Assembly (NCBI GenBank): GCA_963763095.1
Contig: CAVXNR010000009.1
Coordinates: 124,001 to 188,000, forward strand
Length of the DNA: 64,000 bases
Source of the DNA: CAVUCH01 sp963763095
GTDB lineage: Bacteria > Acidobacteriota > Vicinamibacteria > Vicinamibacterales > JAENWD01
Reading direction: 5' to 3'
Shown here one piece after another: positions 37,777 to 46,220 of the stretch (the first letter of the stretch is position 1; each line of letters opens with the position of its first letter). The notes under the pieces were generated by a model, which made no database searches, had not been told where the DNA came from, and saw nothing but the letters and a program-made list of their open reading frames with translations. A program made the translations under genes and the position numbers.

Positions 37777-37894
37777 CCCAGGGCGCTTCGGCCCCGGGCC
37801 TACGCTGCAGCGGACGATGTAGGGCCGCGGCCGAACCCTCCCGGGCCCATACTGCAGCCGACGATGTAGAGCCGGGGCCGAAGCGCCCCGGCTA
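37774..37894. repeat. intergenic repeat cluster (inverted and direct repeats)
   Basis: Between the polX operon and the convergent RodZ-like gene. A near-perfect inverted pair around GGGCGCTTCGGCCCCGG (left arm 37774-37798, right arm 37871-37894) brackets two direct copies of a 23-base unit, CTGCAGCGGACGATGTAGGG at 37805 and a near copy at 37852, with two differences. This looks like a REP/BIME-type element and may act as a bidirectional terminator. Confidence 0.65.
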
Positions 37895-37917
37895 CCCGCA
37901 GGCCTGCGCCCCGCCCT

Positions 37918-38322
37918 TCAACTCCAACGCATCGCCGCATACAACGCGGCGCCGGCAAGCGCCAGCAGCAGGATGCCGATCACAAGCTGACGCACAGGCA
38001 CACGTTCGACCCACGATCCGGCGTCCGTCCCGTCGATGGTTGACGGTTCGCTGGTTGGAATCGCCGTCCCCTCTCCCGGGCACTGCGCAAGGAATTCACG
38101 CAGCGTGCCCTCGGGATCGAGCCCGACCTCGGCGGCATACGCCCGCACGAAGGACCGCGTGAAGATGCCCCCCGGAAGACGCGACAGATCGTTGCGCTCG
38201 ACAGCCTCGAGTGCCCGCACGGTGATGCGGGTGACGTTTGCGACCTGCCGCAGCGAGATGCCGCGCGACTCGCGGGCTCGGCGGAGACGCTCGCCGAAAT
38301 CGGTCACCGGTCTGTCGGGCAT
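37918..38322 (-). CDS. RodZ-like helix-turn-helix membrane protein
   Basis: The 134-residue product has an N-terminal HTH_25 domain (FGERLRRARESRGISLRQVANVTRITVRALEAVE) and the segment RLPGGIFTRSFVRAYAAEVGLD, the hallmark of RodZ/YmfM proteins, then a linker and one membrane helix near the C-terminus (QLVIGILLLALAGAALYAAM). It lacks the periplasmic domain of E. coli RodZ. RodZ links MreB to the envelope; whether this short form does so is unknown. Its start overlaps the thiE end by 19 bases. Confidence 0.82.
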   Translation of the reverse strand: MPDRPVTDFGERLRRARESRGISLRQVANVTRITVRALEAVERNDLSRLPGGIFTRSFVRAYAAEVGLDPEGTLREFLAQCPGEGTAIPTSEPSTIDGTDAGSWVERVPVRQLVIGILLLALAGAALYAAMRWS

Positions 38323-39050
38323 GGTGGTGTGCGGCTGCGCCGCTCATTCTCAGCCGGGGTTGCGGTAGTGTCAAACGCCGAGCGGAGGCGGTGCACGGTC
38401 CCGGCAAGGGTCGGCTCCCCGCCAACCTCACCGGGCAGGAAGAGGCCGATTGCGGCGACGCCTGCCGCACCGGCTGCCCTGATTGCCGGCGCCGATCGTG
38501 TCGAGACTCCGCCGATCGCCAGCACTGGCAGCAGCCGCGCGGCCGCAACCGCAGCCACGAGCCCTTCGATCCCCGTCGTGGTGTGCCCCGGGGCCTTTGA
38601 GGCGGATGCGAACACGGGGCCGAAGATGATGTAGTCCAGGCCGCCCCCGCTCGTCACGGCGGCAGCCTCGCCCGCGTCGTGCACCGATCGACCGACGATG
38701 AACCCGGACGGCGCGATGGCCCGGACCCGACCGGCTGCATACGAGTCGCCGCGCAGGTGCACGCCGTGAGCGCCGGCGACCAGCGCCACGTCGGCCCGAT
38801 CGTTCACGACGATCCGCGCTGGCAGCCCCGCGGCAGCCTCGACGCAGCGCTCGACCAGCCGGCACAGTAAACGGGTTTCGAGGTTCGGCTCGCGGATTTG
38901 CACCAAATCGACTCCCGCGGAGGCGGCCTCGCTGACCTGCCTCACAAGGAGATCCTCGACGCTCTTCCCGTTGGCAGCCCCGCGAGCAGCGATGCGCTCG
39001 CCGTCCGTCACGAGGCACACGATGCCTCGGCCCGTCTCGAAGACCCTCAC
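38304..39050 (-). CDS. thiE: thiamine phosphate synthase
   Basis: ThiE joins HMP-pyrophosphate and the thiazole phosphate to thiamine phosphate. The 248-residue TIM-barrel product begins at GTG 39050 (GRGIVCLVTDGE) and has AGVDLVQIREPNL, ARIVVNDRADVALVAGAHGVHLRGD, the phosphate loop IVGRSVHDAGEA, DYIIFGPVFASASKAPG and LAIGGVS. The usual QLR is VQIRE. The GTG overlaps the stop of the upstream small membrane protein gene (GTGA). No TPP riboswitch is visible upstream. The TenI regulator is the near relative, but the conserved loop favours ThiE. Confidence 0.85.
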   Translation of the reverse strand: MRVFETGRGIVCLVTDGERIAARGAANGKSVEDLLVRQVSEAASAGVDLVQIREPNLETRLLCRLVERCVEAAAGLPARIVVNDRADVALVAGAHGVHLRGDSYAAGRVRAIAPSGFIVGRSVHDAGEAAAVTSGGGLDYIIFGPVFASASKAPGHTTTGIEGLVAAVAAARLLPVLAIGGVSTRSAPAIRAAGAAGVAAIGLFLPGEVGGEPTLAGTVHRLRSAFDTTATPAENERRSRTPPCPTDR

Positions 39051-39358
39051 ACGCGTCCCTGGGGAGCGCCGCCCACATCCGGCCTGAACACAGGCTCGCC
39101 GTTTCCGCGCCGGCCGAGCCAGGCCGCCGCCAGCTCCGCGAGCCCCGCGCCGATATTGAGCGCACCGACCCCCGAGACCGCCCCGCGGATGAACTCGCTG
39201 CGACTCCACCGGTACACGGCAGGGATCGCTTCCAGCAACGCGTTCTGGTCCCAGAACGTTGACCACGGAATGATGACGAGCAGGAAGCCCACCTCGAAGA
39301 AGTAGGCGGCGAAGAGCAGACGCCTGAGCAGATCAGCCTCCGCTGCCCGTCCCGGCAC
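39047..39358 (-). CDS. small conserved membrane protein
   Basis: Function unknown. The 103-residue product starts at a GTG (39358) inside the end of the TPR gene. It has two hydrophobic segments (LLFAAYFFEVGFLLVIIPW near 12-30 and a Gly/Ala-rich one near 65-85) separated by a segment with SRSEFIRGAVSG. The stop overlaps the thiE GTG. The overlaps on both sides support translation, but the exact start is uncertain. Confidence 0.65.
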   Translation of the reverse strand: MPGRAAEADLLRRLLFAAYFFEVGFLLVIIPWSTFWDQNALLEAIPAVYRWSRSEFIRGAVSGVGALNIGAGLAELAAAWLGRRGNGEPVFRPDVGGAPQGRV

Positions 39359-41327
39359 GTTTGAGACGGTCCACCCGCCGCGCGACGTCGCGATAGCTGC
39401 TCGACTCCGCTTGCAGTTCGAGGAACACCGCGAGAGCCCGTGCCCCCTGCCCCGCGGTGTCGAGCGCATCGCCCAGCTCATACAATAGCCGGCGGCACGC
39501 CTCGAGGGAGGGCGCCGGTGCTTCAGCCGCGCGCTCGAACCAGTCGATGGCCTCGTCCACGCGCCCGCTAGCCAGTGAGAGGCGCGCGAGCATCGCGGCT
39601 GCCTCGAATCGCCGTCGTGGCGATCGCACTGCGACACGTAGTTCTGTTATGGCCTGGATGGGCATCCCGGCCTCCTCGTATGCCAGGGCCAGCTTGTAGT
39701 GCTGTTCGGCGATGCCGATGAGGGACTGGCGCGTGATGTCCTCGTGAAAGCCCTTGAAGGACTCGGCGCCCGCAGCCGCTGCCGCGATCTCCGGGTCCAC
39801 ACCAGCGGAGTCTGTATCGGCTCCGGTGCCGTCCGCACCGCCGGCCGCTGCCCCGGGGTCGCCGTCAGTCGGCCGCTTCGCCCTCTCGAACTGACCGGGC
39901 GCCGACTCGAGGTCGAGCGGAAACTCCTCGAAGCCGAGCACGTTGCCGGTGTTCAGCCGTTGGGCAATCACAGCTTCCACGTGCGGCTCGCCGAGCGCGA
40001 CCAGCGTCCGGCGCAGCCGGTCTTCGTGCTGCGCATCGGTCGGGTGCCGTCCGAGCAGATCCTCCGCGATCACGCGTGCCTCGGAAGCGCGTCCGGCGGC
40101 GAGGTGCGCCTCCGCAAGGCGGGCCTGCGCGTCGGTGGTTTCCTGCTGCAGGCCGGCATCGACGCTGATGTCGACCAGCCGGAGCAGCGCGGGCAAGTGC
40201 GACGGGAAGGCGTCGGCGAACCGGCGATAGGCCGCAATCGCGCCGAAGGTGTCGCCCCGGGCGAGCTGCGAGTCGGCCGCGGACTCCAGGTGCACGAGCG
40301 CGAGCTCCGGTTCCGTCATGCGCAGCCCCTGCTCGACCAGGGCAGCCGTCCGGTGCGGCTCACGCGCCAGCAGCCGTGCGAACACCCCGCGCGCCGCGTC
40401 CTGCTGTCCCGCCCGAGCCCGCACTTCGCCGGCGGTGGCAAAGAGCTCCCCGTCGTACACGTCTCCGATCGCATCCAGGTGCGCGCAGGCGGCCGCGTAA
40501 TCGCCGCGGTCGGCACACGCGCGGACGAGACGATTGGCAATCGACAGGTCATCCGGCGCCAGACGCCGCGCATCGGTGAGCATTGCCACCTGGCCTTCGG
40601 CATCCCCCCGCGCCGTGCAGGCGTCGGCGAGCTCGAGGTACTCCGCAGCGCTCGACGCATGCAGTCGGGCCCGGTCGAATTCGCCGCGCTCGACCCACGC
40701 GCGTGCCAGTCGCGCCTTGAGGACGACATCATCCGGCGCGGCCGTCGTCGCCTCCTCCAGCATCGCAATCCCATCGTCGCCGCGCCGTGCCGCGAACAGC
40801 GCATCCACCAGGTCGCGTATCTCCCCCGTGAGCTCGTCGCTCCGGCCGGCGGGCAGCACCTGTCGCGCGGCGGCGAGCCGCGCATCGAGATCCGCCGGGT
40901 CGAGGCTGCCGATGCGCAGCAGTATTTCGGCTGCGCCAGCCACGTCCCCTCGCGCCTGGCGGATGCTCACCAGCGTCGAGAGCCACTGCCGGGCATCAGC
41001 CAGGGTGCCCTGTGACGTGGCGGCGATGGCCCCCTGCAGCAGCGCGTGTTCGTGATCGGGTTTGATCTTGAGGATCTTGCGGTAGAGGGCGCCTGCGGGC
41101 TGCGTGAGCCCATCGCGCATCAGGTGGTCGGCGATGTGGACGTACTGTTCGACGGCTTTGTCAGCCTGCTGAGCGCGATAGTAGCAGTCGCCCAGGGTGT
41201 TCGCCGTCGTCCAGTCGTGCGGGAACTCAGCCAGCACACGCTGGTACTCCTCGATGGCGGCATCGAGCCGCCCCTGACGGAGCAGCTTCTCCGCCTCCTT
41301 CAGGGTCCGTGTTCGATCGATGGGCAC
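39333..41327 (-). CDS. TPR-repeat protein
   Basis: The 664-residue product (GTG 41327) is built of many tetratricopeptide repeats, starting TLKEAEKLLRQGRLDAAIEEYQRVLAEFP and continuing almost to the C-terminus. An acidic/Ala-rich linker at about 520-550 separates a last TPR block. No signal peptide or enzymatic domain. TPR arrays are protein-interaction scaffolds; the partner is unknown. It follows rnhB by four bases and overlaps the small membrane protein gene, so it is part of the rplS-rnhB transcription unit. Confidence 0.85.
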   Translation of the reverse strand: MPIDRTRTLKEAEKLLRQGRLDAAIEEYQRVLAEFPHDWTTANTLGDCYYRAQQADKAVEQYVHIADHLMRDGLTQPAGALYRKILKIKPDHEHALLQGAIAATSQGTLADARQWLSTLVSIRQARGDVAGAAEILLRIGSLDPADLDARLAAARQVLPAGRSDELTGEIRDLVDALFAARRGDDGIAMLEEATTAAPDDVVLKARLARAWVERGEFDRARLHASSAAEYLELADACTARGDAEGQVAMLTDARRLAPDDLSIANRLVRACADRGDYAAACAHLDAIGDVYDGELFATAGEVRARAGQQDAARGVFARLLAREPHRTAALVEQGLRMTEPELALVHLESAADSQLARGDTFGAIAAYRRFADAFPSHLPALLRLVDISVDAGLQQETTDAQARLAEAHLAAGRASEARVIAEDLLGRHPTDAQHEDRLRRTLVALGEPHVEAVIAQRLNTGNVLGFEEFPLDLESAPGQFERAKRPTDGDPGAAAGGADGTGADTDSAGVDPEIAAAAAGAESFKGFHEDITRQSLIGIAEQHYKLALAYEEAGMPIQAITELRVAVRSPRRRFEAAAMLARLSLASGRVDEAIDWFERAAEAPAPSLEACRRLLYELGDALDTAGQGARALAVFLELQAESSSYRDVARRVDRLKRAGTGSGG

Positions 41328-41331
41328 GCGT

Positions 41332-41973
41332 TCAATCCTGCGGGAGTGGTGCCGCGACGCCCGCGGGCGTCGCGTCCAACATGGTGTGCGTGTGGGGCCG
41401 GAAGGACCGGCGGTGGACGGGCGAGTAGCCATGCTGCGCCACCGCGGCCAGATGATCCGCCGTGGCGTAGCCCTTGTGCCGATCGAACCCGTAGCGGGGG
41501 TCGGTGAGGTGGAGATCCTGCATCAGTCGATCGCGTGTCACCTTGGCCACGATCGAACCCGCGGCGATGGCGGCGCACCGCGCATCTCCGTGCAGCACTG
41601 CGCGTTGCGCCATGAAGAGGTCCGGCACATAGAAGGCGTCCACCAGGACGAGATCCGGCAGCGGCGCGAGCCCGAGCACGGCGCGCCGCATCGCCGCGAG
41701 CGACGCCTGATGGATGTTGATCGCGTCGATCTCGTGGTGCTCGGCGGATGCCACCGACCAGGCCAGGGCACAGCGCACGATCTCGTCGTACAGCCGGTCG
41801 CGTTCGGGCGCCGGCACCTGCTTCGAATCGGACAGGCCCGCGATGTGGCACTCGGGATCCAGCACCACGGCGCCTGCGACGACCGGCCCCGCGAGGCACC
41901 CCCGCCCCACCTCGTCGACACCGGCCACGCGTATGAAGCCGAGCCGCCGGCAGGCATTCTCGAGCGTGCGCAT
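41332..41973 (-). CDS. rnhB: ribonuclease HII
   Basis: RNase HII removes ribonucleotides from DNA. The 213-residue product starting at ATG 41973 has the catalytic motifs VAGVDEVGRGCLAGPVVAGAVVL (Asp, Glu), SDSKQV, and an INIHQASLAAM segment. LVDAFYVPDL carries the third Asp and GSIVAKVTRDRLM the fourth. DRHKGYAT follows. The frame is open 31 codons upstream, but that part is Arg-rich and unconserved. The rplS-rnhB order is common. Confidence 0.93.
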   Translation of the reverse strand: MRTLENACRRLGFIRVAGVDEVGRGCLAGPVVAGAVVLDPECHIAGLSDSKQVPAPERDRLYDEIVRCALAWSVASAEHHEIDAINIHQASLAAMRRAVLGLAPLPDLVLVDAFYVPDLFMAQRAVLHGDARCAAIAAGSIVAKVTRDRLMQDLHLTDPRYGFDRHKGYATADHLAAVAQHGYSPVHRRSFRPHTHTMLDATPAGVAAPLPQD

Positions 41974-42096
41974 GGCGCGTGTGCGAACCATCCGGCGGAG
42001 CCCTCGCAGGTGAGCAGCCGCATCCGGGCAGATCGAGCGCCGGCGGCGGCGAATCGCGCGGGGCACCGCTGCCGGCTACCCGCGCATCCCGATCGA

Positions 42097-42453
42097 CTAA
42101 GCCGGCTGTCGTCTGCCGGTTTCCTTCATGCGCGCCGCCTTGCCCTTCAGCTCGCGCAGGAAGTACAGCTTCGCGCGGCGGACCTTCGCCGAGCGGACGA
42201 CGTCCACCTTCTGGATCGTCGGCGAGTGCAGCGGGAAGATGCGCTCGACCCCCTGGCCGAACGAGACCTTGCGCACCGTGAAGGACGCGCGGGCGCTGCC
42301 GCGCCGGATGCCGATGACGATGCCCTCGAACACCTGCACGCGTTCCTTGTCACCTTCGCGCACGCGCACGTGCACCCGGACGGTGTCGCCCGACCGCATG
42401 TCGGGCCGCTCGACCAGCTGTGTCCGTTCGATCGCCTCAATCGCGTTCATCAT
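42097..42453 (-). CDS. rplS: 50S ribosomal protein L19
   Basis: L19 lies at the 30S-50S interface. The 118-residue product shows SGDTVRVHVRVREGDKERVQ, FEGIVIGIRRGSARASFTVRK, GQGVERIFPLHSPTIQKVDVV and RAKLYFLRELKGKAARMKE, all standard. Its start overlaps the trmD end by 17 bases, the usual rpsP-rimM-trmD-rplS order. Confidence 0.97.
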   Translation of the reverse strand: MMNAIEAIERTQLVERPDMRSGDTVRVHVRVREGDKERVQVFEGIVIGIRRGSARASFTVRKVSFGQGVERIFPLHSPTIQKVDVVRSAKVRRAKLYFLRELKGKAARMKETGRRQPA

Positions 42454-43189
42454 CCGCTCCTTCTTCGCTCAACTCACGTATCACGCGCCGCTCCTCCGCG
42501 TCCAGCGTCGCATCGGCCAGCAGGTCCGGCCGCGTGCGCAAAGTCCGGCGCACCGCCTCTTGCCTGCGCCACGCGTCCACGCGCGCATGGTGCCCCGACA
42601 GCAGCACCTCGGGCACCATCCAGCCGCGGAAATCCGCCGGCCGTGTAAAGTGCGGGTAGTCCAGCAACCCGCGCGCAAACGAGTCCGCCGCGACCGAGCC
42701 CGCGTCGCCGACGACGCCGGGCACGAGCCGCGAGACCGCGTCCACGATGACGAGCGCTGCGAGCTCACCGCCGCTCAGGACGTAGTCGCCGATTGAGATC
42801 TCCTCTGTCGCCAGGTGCTCACGAACGCGGTCGTCCACGCCCTCGTACCGTCCACAGAGGATCACGACGTGCCCAGTCGCCAGCAGACGCTGGACCCCTG
42901 CCTGCGTGAGCGGCCGCCCCTGCGGCGACGTCAGCAGCACGGCCCCGGGTTCCCCTCGCGTCTCGCGGATCCGCTCGACCGCGCGGAACAGCGGCTCCGC
43001 CTTCAACACCATTCCGGGCCCGCCGCCGAACGGCACGTCGTCCACGGTGCGGTGCCGGTCGGTCGTGAAGTCGCGCAGGTCGTGCACCACCACGTCGACG
43101 ATCCCGCTCCCGATCCCGCGCCCTACGACCCCTTCCGCGAGAGGCGCCTCGAACATCCGCGGGAAGATCGTCACGATGTCGAACCTCAC
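42437..43189 (-). CDS. trmD: tRNA (guanine-N1-)-methyltransferase
   Basis: TrmD methylates G37 of tRNAs using SAM. The product (250 residues from GTG 43189; 255 from GTG 43204) has the SPOUT motifs: FDIVTIFPRMFE, DDVPFGGGPGMVLKAEPLF, ILCGRYEGVDDRV, EISIGDYVLSGGELAALVIVDA and SGHHARVDAWRR. I prefer the second GTG because the family begins M-R-F-D-I. It lies 103 bases after rimM and overlaps rplS. Confidence 0.95.
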   Translation of the reverse strand: MRFDIVTIFPRMFEAPLAEGVVGRGIGSGIVDVVVHDLRDFTTDRHRTVDDVPFGGGPGMVLKAEPLFRAVERIRETRGEPGAVLLTSPQGRPLTQAGVQRLLATGHVVILCGRYEGVDDRVREHLATEEISIGDYVLSGGELAALVIVDAVSRLVPGVVGDAGSVAADSFARGLLDYPHFTRPADFRGWMVPEVLLSGHHARVDAWRRQEAVRRTLRTRPDLLADATLDAEERRVIRELSEEGADDERD

Positions 43190-43292
43190 GACATCGAACC
43201 CCACACCGGACGTGGCGGTCCCGAATGACGGCCACTCGCCCTCGCGCCCGAGCTCACCGCGGCCGCGGCGGCCGACGACGGCCCCGTGGCCG

Positions 43293-43817
43293 TCACGCGT
43301 TGACGTCCAGCAAGCCGTCAGGCGGGTCGATCACGATCCGCTTGCGCGCGACGTCGATCGTGACGCAGATCTCGTGCACGAGCGGCACCTGAATCTCATC
43401 GCGGCCCGCCCCGGCGATCAGGCGAATCGTCCCGCCGCCGCCCTCGACGGTGCGCACGGTGCCCACCTCACGCCCGCCGGTGGTCACGAGCGTGCACCCA
43501 ATCAGGTCGTGCTCGTAGAACGTCCCGTCTGGCAGTGGCGCGAGCGCCGATTCCGGCACGCGCAGCTCAACGCCTGCGAGTGTTTCGGCGGCGTCCATCG
43601 TGTCGATCCCTCCGATCGTCAGCACAGGCCGGCCCTGGTGCATCCGCATCGCCGTGATCGTCACGGTCCCCGGTTGGCCGTCCCGCATCGTGTGCAACAC
43701 CGCGCCGGCGGCAAACCGCTGATCGGGGAAGTCGGTCGCCGGATTGACGATGACCTGCCCGCGGTGGCCGTGGGTGCGCGCGATGCGTCCCACCAGCACC
43801 ATGTCGTCCCACGCCAC
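43293..43817 (-). CDS. rimM: 16S rRNA processing protein RimM
   Basis: RimM assists 30S head assembly. The 174-residue product has the N-terminal barrel (LVGRIARTHGHRGQVIVNPATDFPD) and the PRC-barrel domain (YEHDLIGCTLVTTGGREVGTV, then QVPLVHEICVTIDVARKRIVIDPPDGLLD). Start GTG 43817. It lies six bases after khpA in the normal order. Confidence 0.94.
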   Translation of the reverse strand: MAWDDMVLVGRIARTHGHRGQVIVNPATDFPDQRFAAGAVLHTMRDGQPGTVTITAMRMHQGRPVLTIGGIDTMDAAETLAGVELRVPESALAPLPDGTFYEHDLIGCTLVTTGGREVGTVRTVEGGGGTIRLIAGAGRDEIQVPLVHEICVTIDVARKRIVIDPPDGLLDVNA

Positions 43818-43823
43818 TCCGGT

Positions 43824-44078
43824 CTACCGTACGTCCGGGTCGCGAATCTCGAGCGTAGCCTTGAGGCCGTGATGCTGCGCCGTGGCCGCGACGAGCGTCC
43901 GCAAGGCTTCGGCGGTCCGCCCCTGCCGCCCGATCACCTTGCCCACATCGCCCGGGGCGACGCTCAATTCGACGACTGTCACGCCACGGTGCGTCGTCTC
44001 GATGACCTGCACCGCCGCGGGCTGATCCACGAGAGCACGCGCGGCGACCTCCACGGCCGCCGCTATCGGGCTGGCCAT
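43824..44078 (-). CDS. khpA: KH-domain RNA-binding protein KhpA
   Basis: KhpA is a small RNA-binding protein. The 84-residue product is one KH domain with the GxxG loop in VGKVIGRQGRTAEALRTLV at about 45-63. It sits between rpsP (two bases) and rimM (six bases), the standard location. Confidence 0.93.
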   Translation of the reverse strand: MASPIAAAVEVAARALVDQPAAVQVIETTHRGVTVVELSVAPGDVGKVIGRQGRTAEALRTLVAATAQHHGLKATLEIRDPDVR

Positions 44079-44080
44079 CG

Positions 44081-44461
44081 CTATTCGCCGGGCGCCGGCG
44101 CTGGCACGGCGTCCGCGTCGAGCTCGGGCGTAGCGTTCGCCTGCACGGCCGCTGGCGGCTCAGCGACAGGAGCGGCTGGACGAGGTGCCGGCGCCGCAGG
44201 CACTACTTCCACCGCAGGCGCTGCCGAAGGCAGATGACGCGCGATCAACGTCCGCACCGTGTCAGACGGCCGTGCGCCCTTCGACACCCAGTAATCCACC
44301 CGCTCGCGGTCCACTTCGACCTTCGCGGGCTTCGCTCGCGGGTAGTAGCTCCCGAGGATTTCGAGGAAACTGCCGTCGCGAGCGGCCTCCGATCGGGCCA
44401 CCACCAGCCGGAAGAACGGCCGCTTCTTCGATCCTACCCGACGCATCCGAATTGCCAGCAT
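44081..44461 (-). CDS. rpsP: 30S ribosomal protein S16
   Basis: S16 is an early 30S assembly protein. The 126-residue product starts MLAIRMRRVGSKKRPFFRLVV and has FLEILGSYYPR and VDYWVSKGARPSDTVRTLI. A Pro/Ala-rich C-terminal extension of about 45 residues follows, common in this phylum and in other high-GC bacteria. It follows ffh by 47 bases. Confidence 0.96.
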   Translation of the reverse strand: MLAIRMRRVGSKKRPFFRLVVARSEAARDGSFLEILGSYYPRAKPAKVEVDRERVDYWVSKGARPSDTVRTLIARHLPSAAPAVEVVPAAPAPRPAAPVAEPPAAVQANATPELDADAVPAPAPGE

Positions 44462-44508
44462 GTTGCTCCTTCTACTCTCGTTCGTCTATCGCCCTGCGGT
44501 GCCGCGGG

Positions 44509-45865
44509 CTATCGACCCATGGACCGCAGCATCCCCAGGGCGCCGCGGCGCTTCTTCTTGCCACCCCCGCCAGTCACGCCAAGCGACTTCAGCATCTTCC
44601 GCATCTCGATGAACTGCTTCAGCAGGCGGTTCACCTCTTCGACACTCGTGCCGCTGCCCTTCGCGATGCGCTTCCGGCGGCTGCCGTTGATCACCTGATG
44701 ATTGCGGCGCTCGACATCGGTCATCGACGAGATGATTGCCTCCACGCGCCCCAACTGCTTCTCGTCCGGCTTGTTCTCGGCGAGCTCCTTGATATTGCCC
44801 ATGCCCGGGATCATCCCGATGATGCTCTCGAGCGGTCCCATCTTCCGGATCGTGCGCAGCTGGTCGCGGAAATCCTCGAGCGTGAACGCGTCGTTCCGCA
44901 GCTTCTCCTCGAGGCGGGCCGCGTCCTCGACATCAATCGCCTGCTCGGCCTTCTCGATGAGCGACAGCACGTCGCCCATGCCGAGCACGCGCGACACCAC
45001 GCGATCGGGATGGAAGACCTCGAGGTCCTCCAGCCGCTCGCCGCTGCCGACAAACGCGATCGGCACGCCGACGACGGACACCACTGACAGCGCTGCGCCG
45101 CCTCGGGCGTCCCCATCGAGCTTCGACAGCACCACACCGGTCACGCCCACACGTCGGTTGAACTCGCCCGCGCTCTTGATCGCGTCCTGTCCGGTCATCG
45201 CGTCCGCCACATACAGCTGGTCGGACGGATCAACGGCCGCCTTGATGGCCTCCAACTCCATCATGAGGGCGTCGTCGATGTGCAGGCGGCCGGCGGTGTC
45301 GACGATCAGCACGTCGAAGCCGGTGTTCTTCGCCTCCACGAGTGCGCTCGCGGCGCGCCGAACCGGGTCCATCTCACCGGCGGGGTCGTGCACCCGGAGC
45401 TGCGCCTGTTTGCCCAGCACGTTCAGCTGTTCGATGGCCGCGGGCCGGCGCACGTCGGTGGACACCAGCATCGGGTGGCGACCCTGGCGAGTAAGCCACC
45501 GTCCCAGCTTCCCCGCCGTCGTCGTCTTGCCCGAGCCCTGGAGCCCGAGCAGCATCACCACGCGCGGCGACTTCTGCGTCTGCGACAGCCCGCCTTGCGC
45601 GTCGCCAAACAGCGCGAGCATCTCATCACGGACGATGCGGACGACGTGCTGGGACGGGGTGAGGCTGCGGAGCACCTCCTGGTCCATCGCCCGGTCCCGC
45701 ACGCGATCGGTGAACGCCTTGACGACCTTGAAGTTGACGTCCGCTTCGAGCAGCGCCAGGCGGATTTCCCGCAGGGCCGCCTCGACGTTGACCTCCGTGA
45801 GGCGTCCGTCACCACGAATTGAGCGGAACACGCCCTGCAGACGTGTACCTGAGCGCGTCGAACAT
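44509..45865 (-). CDS. ffh: signal recognition particle protein Ffh, one frameshift
   Basis: Ffh is the GTPase of the signal recognition particle, targeting proteins to the membrane. The N-terminus MFDAL starts at ATG 45865 and continues one frame later as LQGVFRSIRGDGRL. G motifs follow: GLQGSGKTTTAGKL, VSTDVRRPAA, VDTAGRLHID, LSKLDGDARGG, FVGSGERLEDLE. The Met-rich M domain contains IIGMIPGMGN and GSGTSVEEVNRLLKQF. One extra base near 45840 explains the break (1357 bases, 451 residues corrected). Because the gene is essential, a sequence error is likely. Confidence 0.95.
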
Positions 45866-46220
45866 CACCGACCTGCTGGACCCGGGTTCCCGCGTGCGCC
45901 GGAGCGGCCAGACGAGCCCTCACGAGCTGTAAGCCGCTCAAACGCAAACCCTTATCGTAGGCGTGCAGGAGCTCTTCTGTCAAACGGGAGGGTTAGTTCC
46001 ACGCAGGCGCCGGGCAGTTCCACGCAGGCGCTGGCGTTGGGCGCTGGGCGTTAGGCGTGTGTGGCCGTAGACATTGGCGCGGCGCGCACCGGCAGAACAG
46101 GCAACGGAAACCGGGAGCGTTTACCGCCGCCGCAAGGCCGATGCCTCACCGCTCCGGCGGTCCGGCCGCCGCCATGCGCAGCATCCCGCCGAGCGCCCAG
46201 AGCCCAGCGCCAGCACCCAG
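45866..46220. other. gene-free stretch with a short direct repeat
   Basis: No supported gene in 355 bases between ffh and ribBA. It holds a 16-base direct repeat, AGTTCCACGCAGGCGC, at 45995-46010 and 46016-46031 (21-base period), and a GGGCGCTGGGCG-rich stretch after it. Confidence 0.5.

Noticed and set aside
45995..46031. Two 16-base repeats as a possible CRISPR start
   Set aside because: Only two copies with a 5-base gap and no cas genes; a simple direct repeat.
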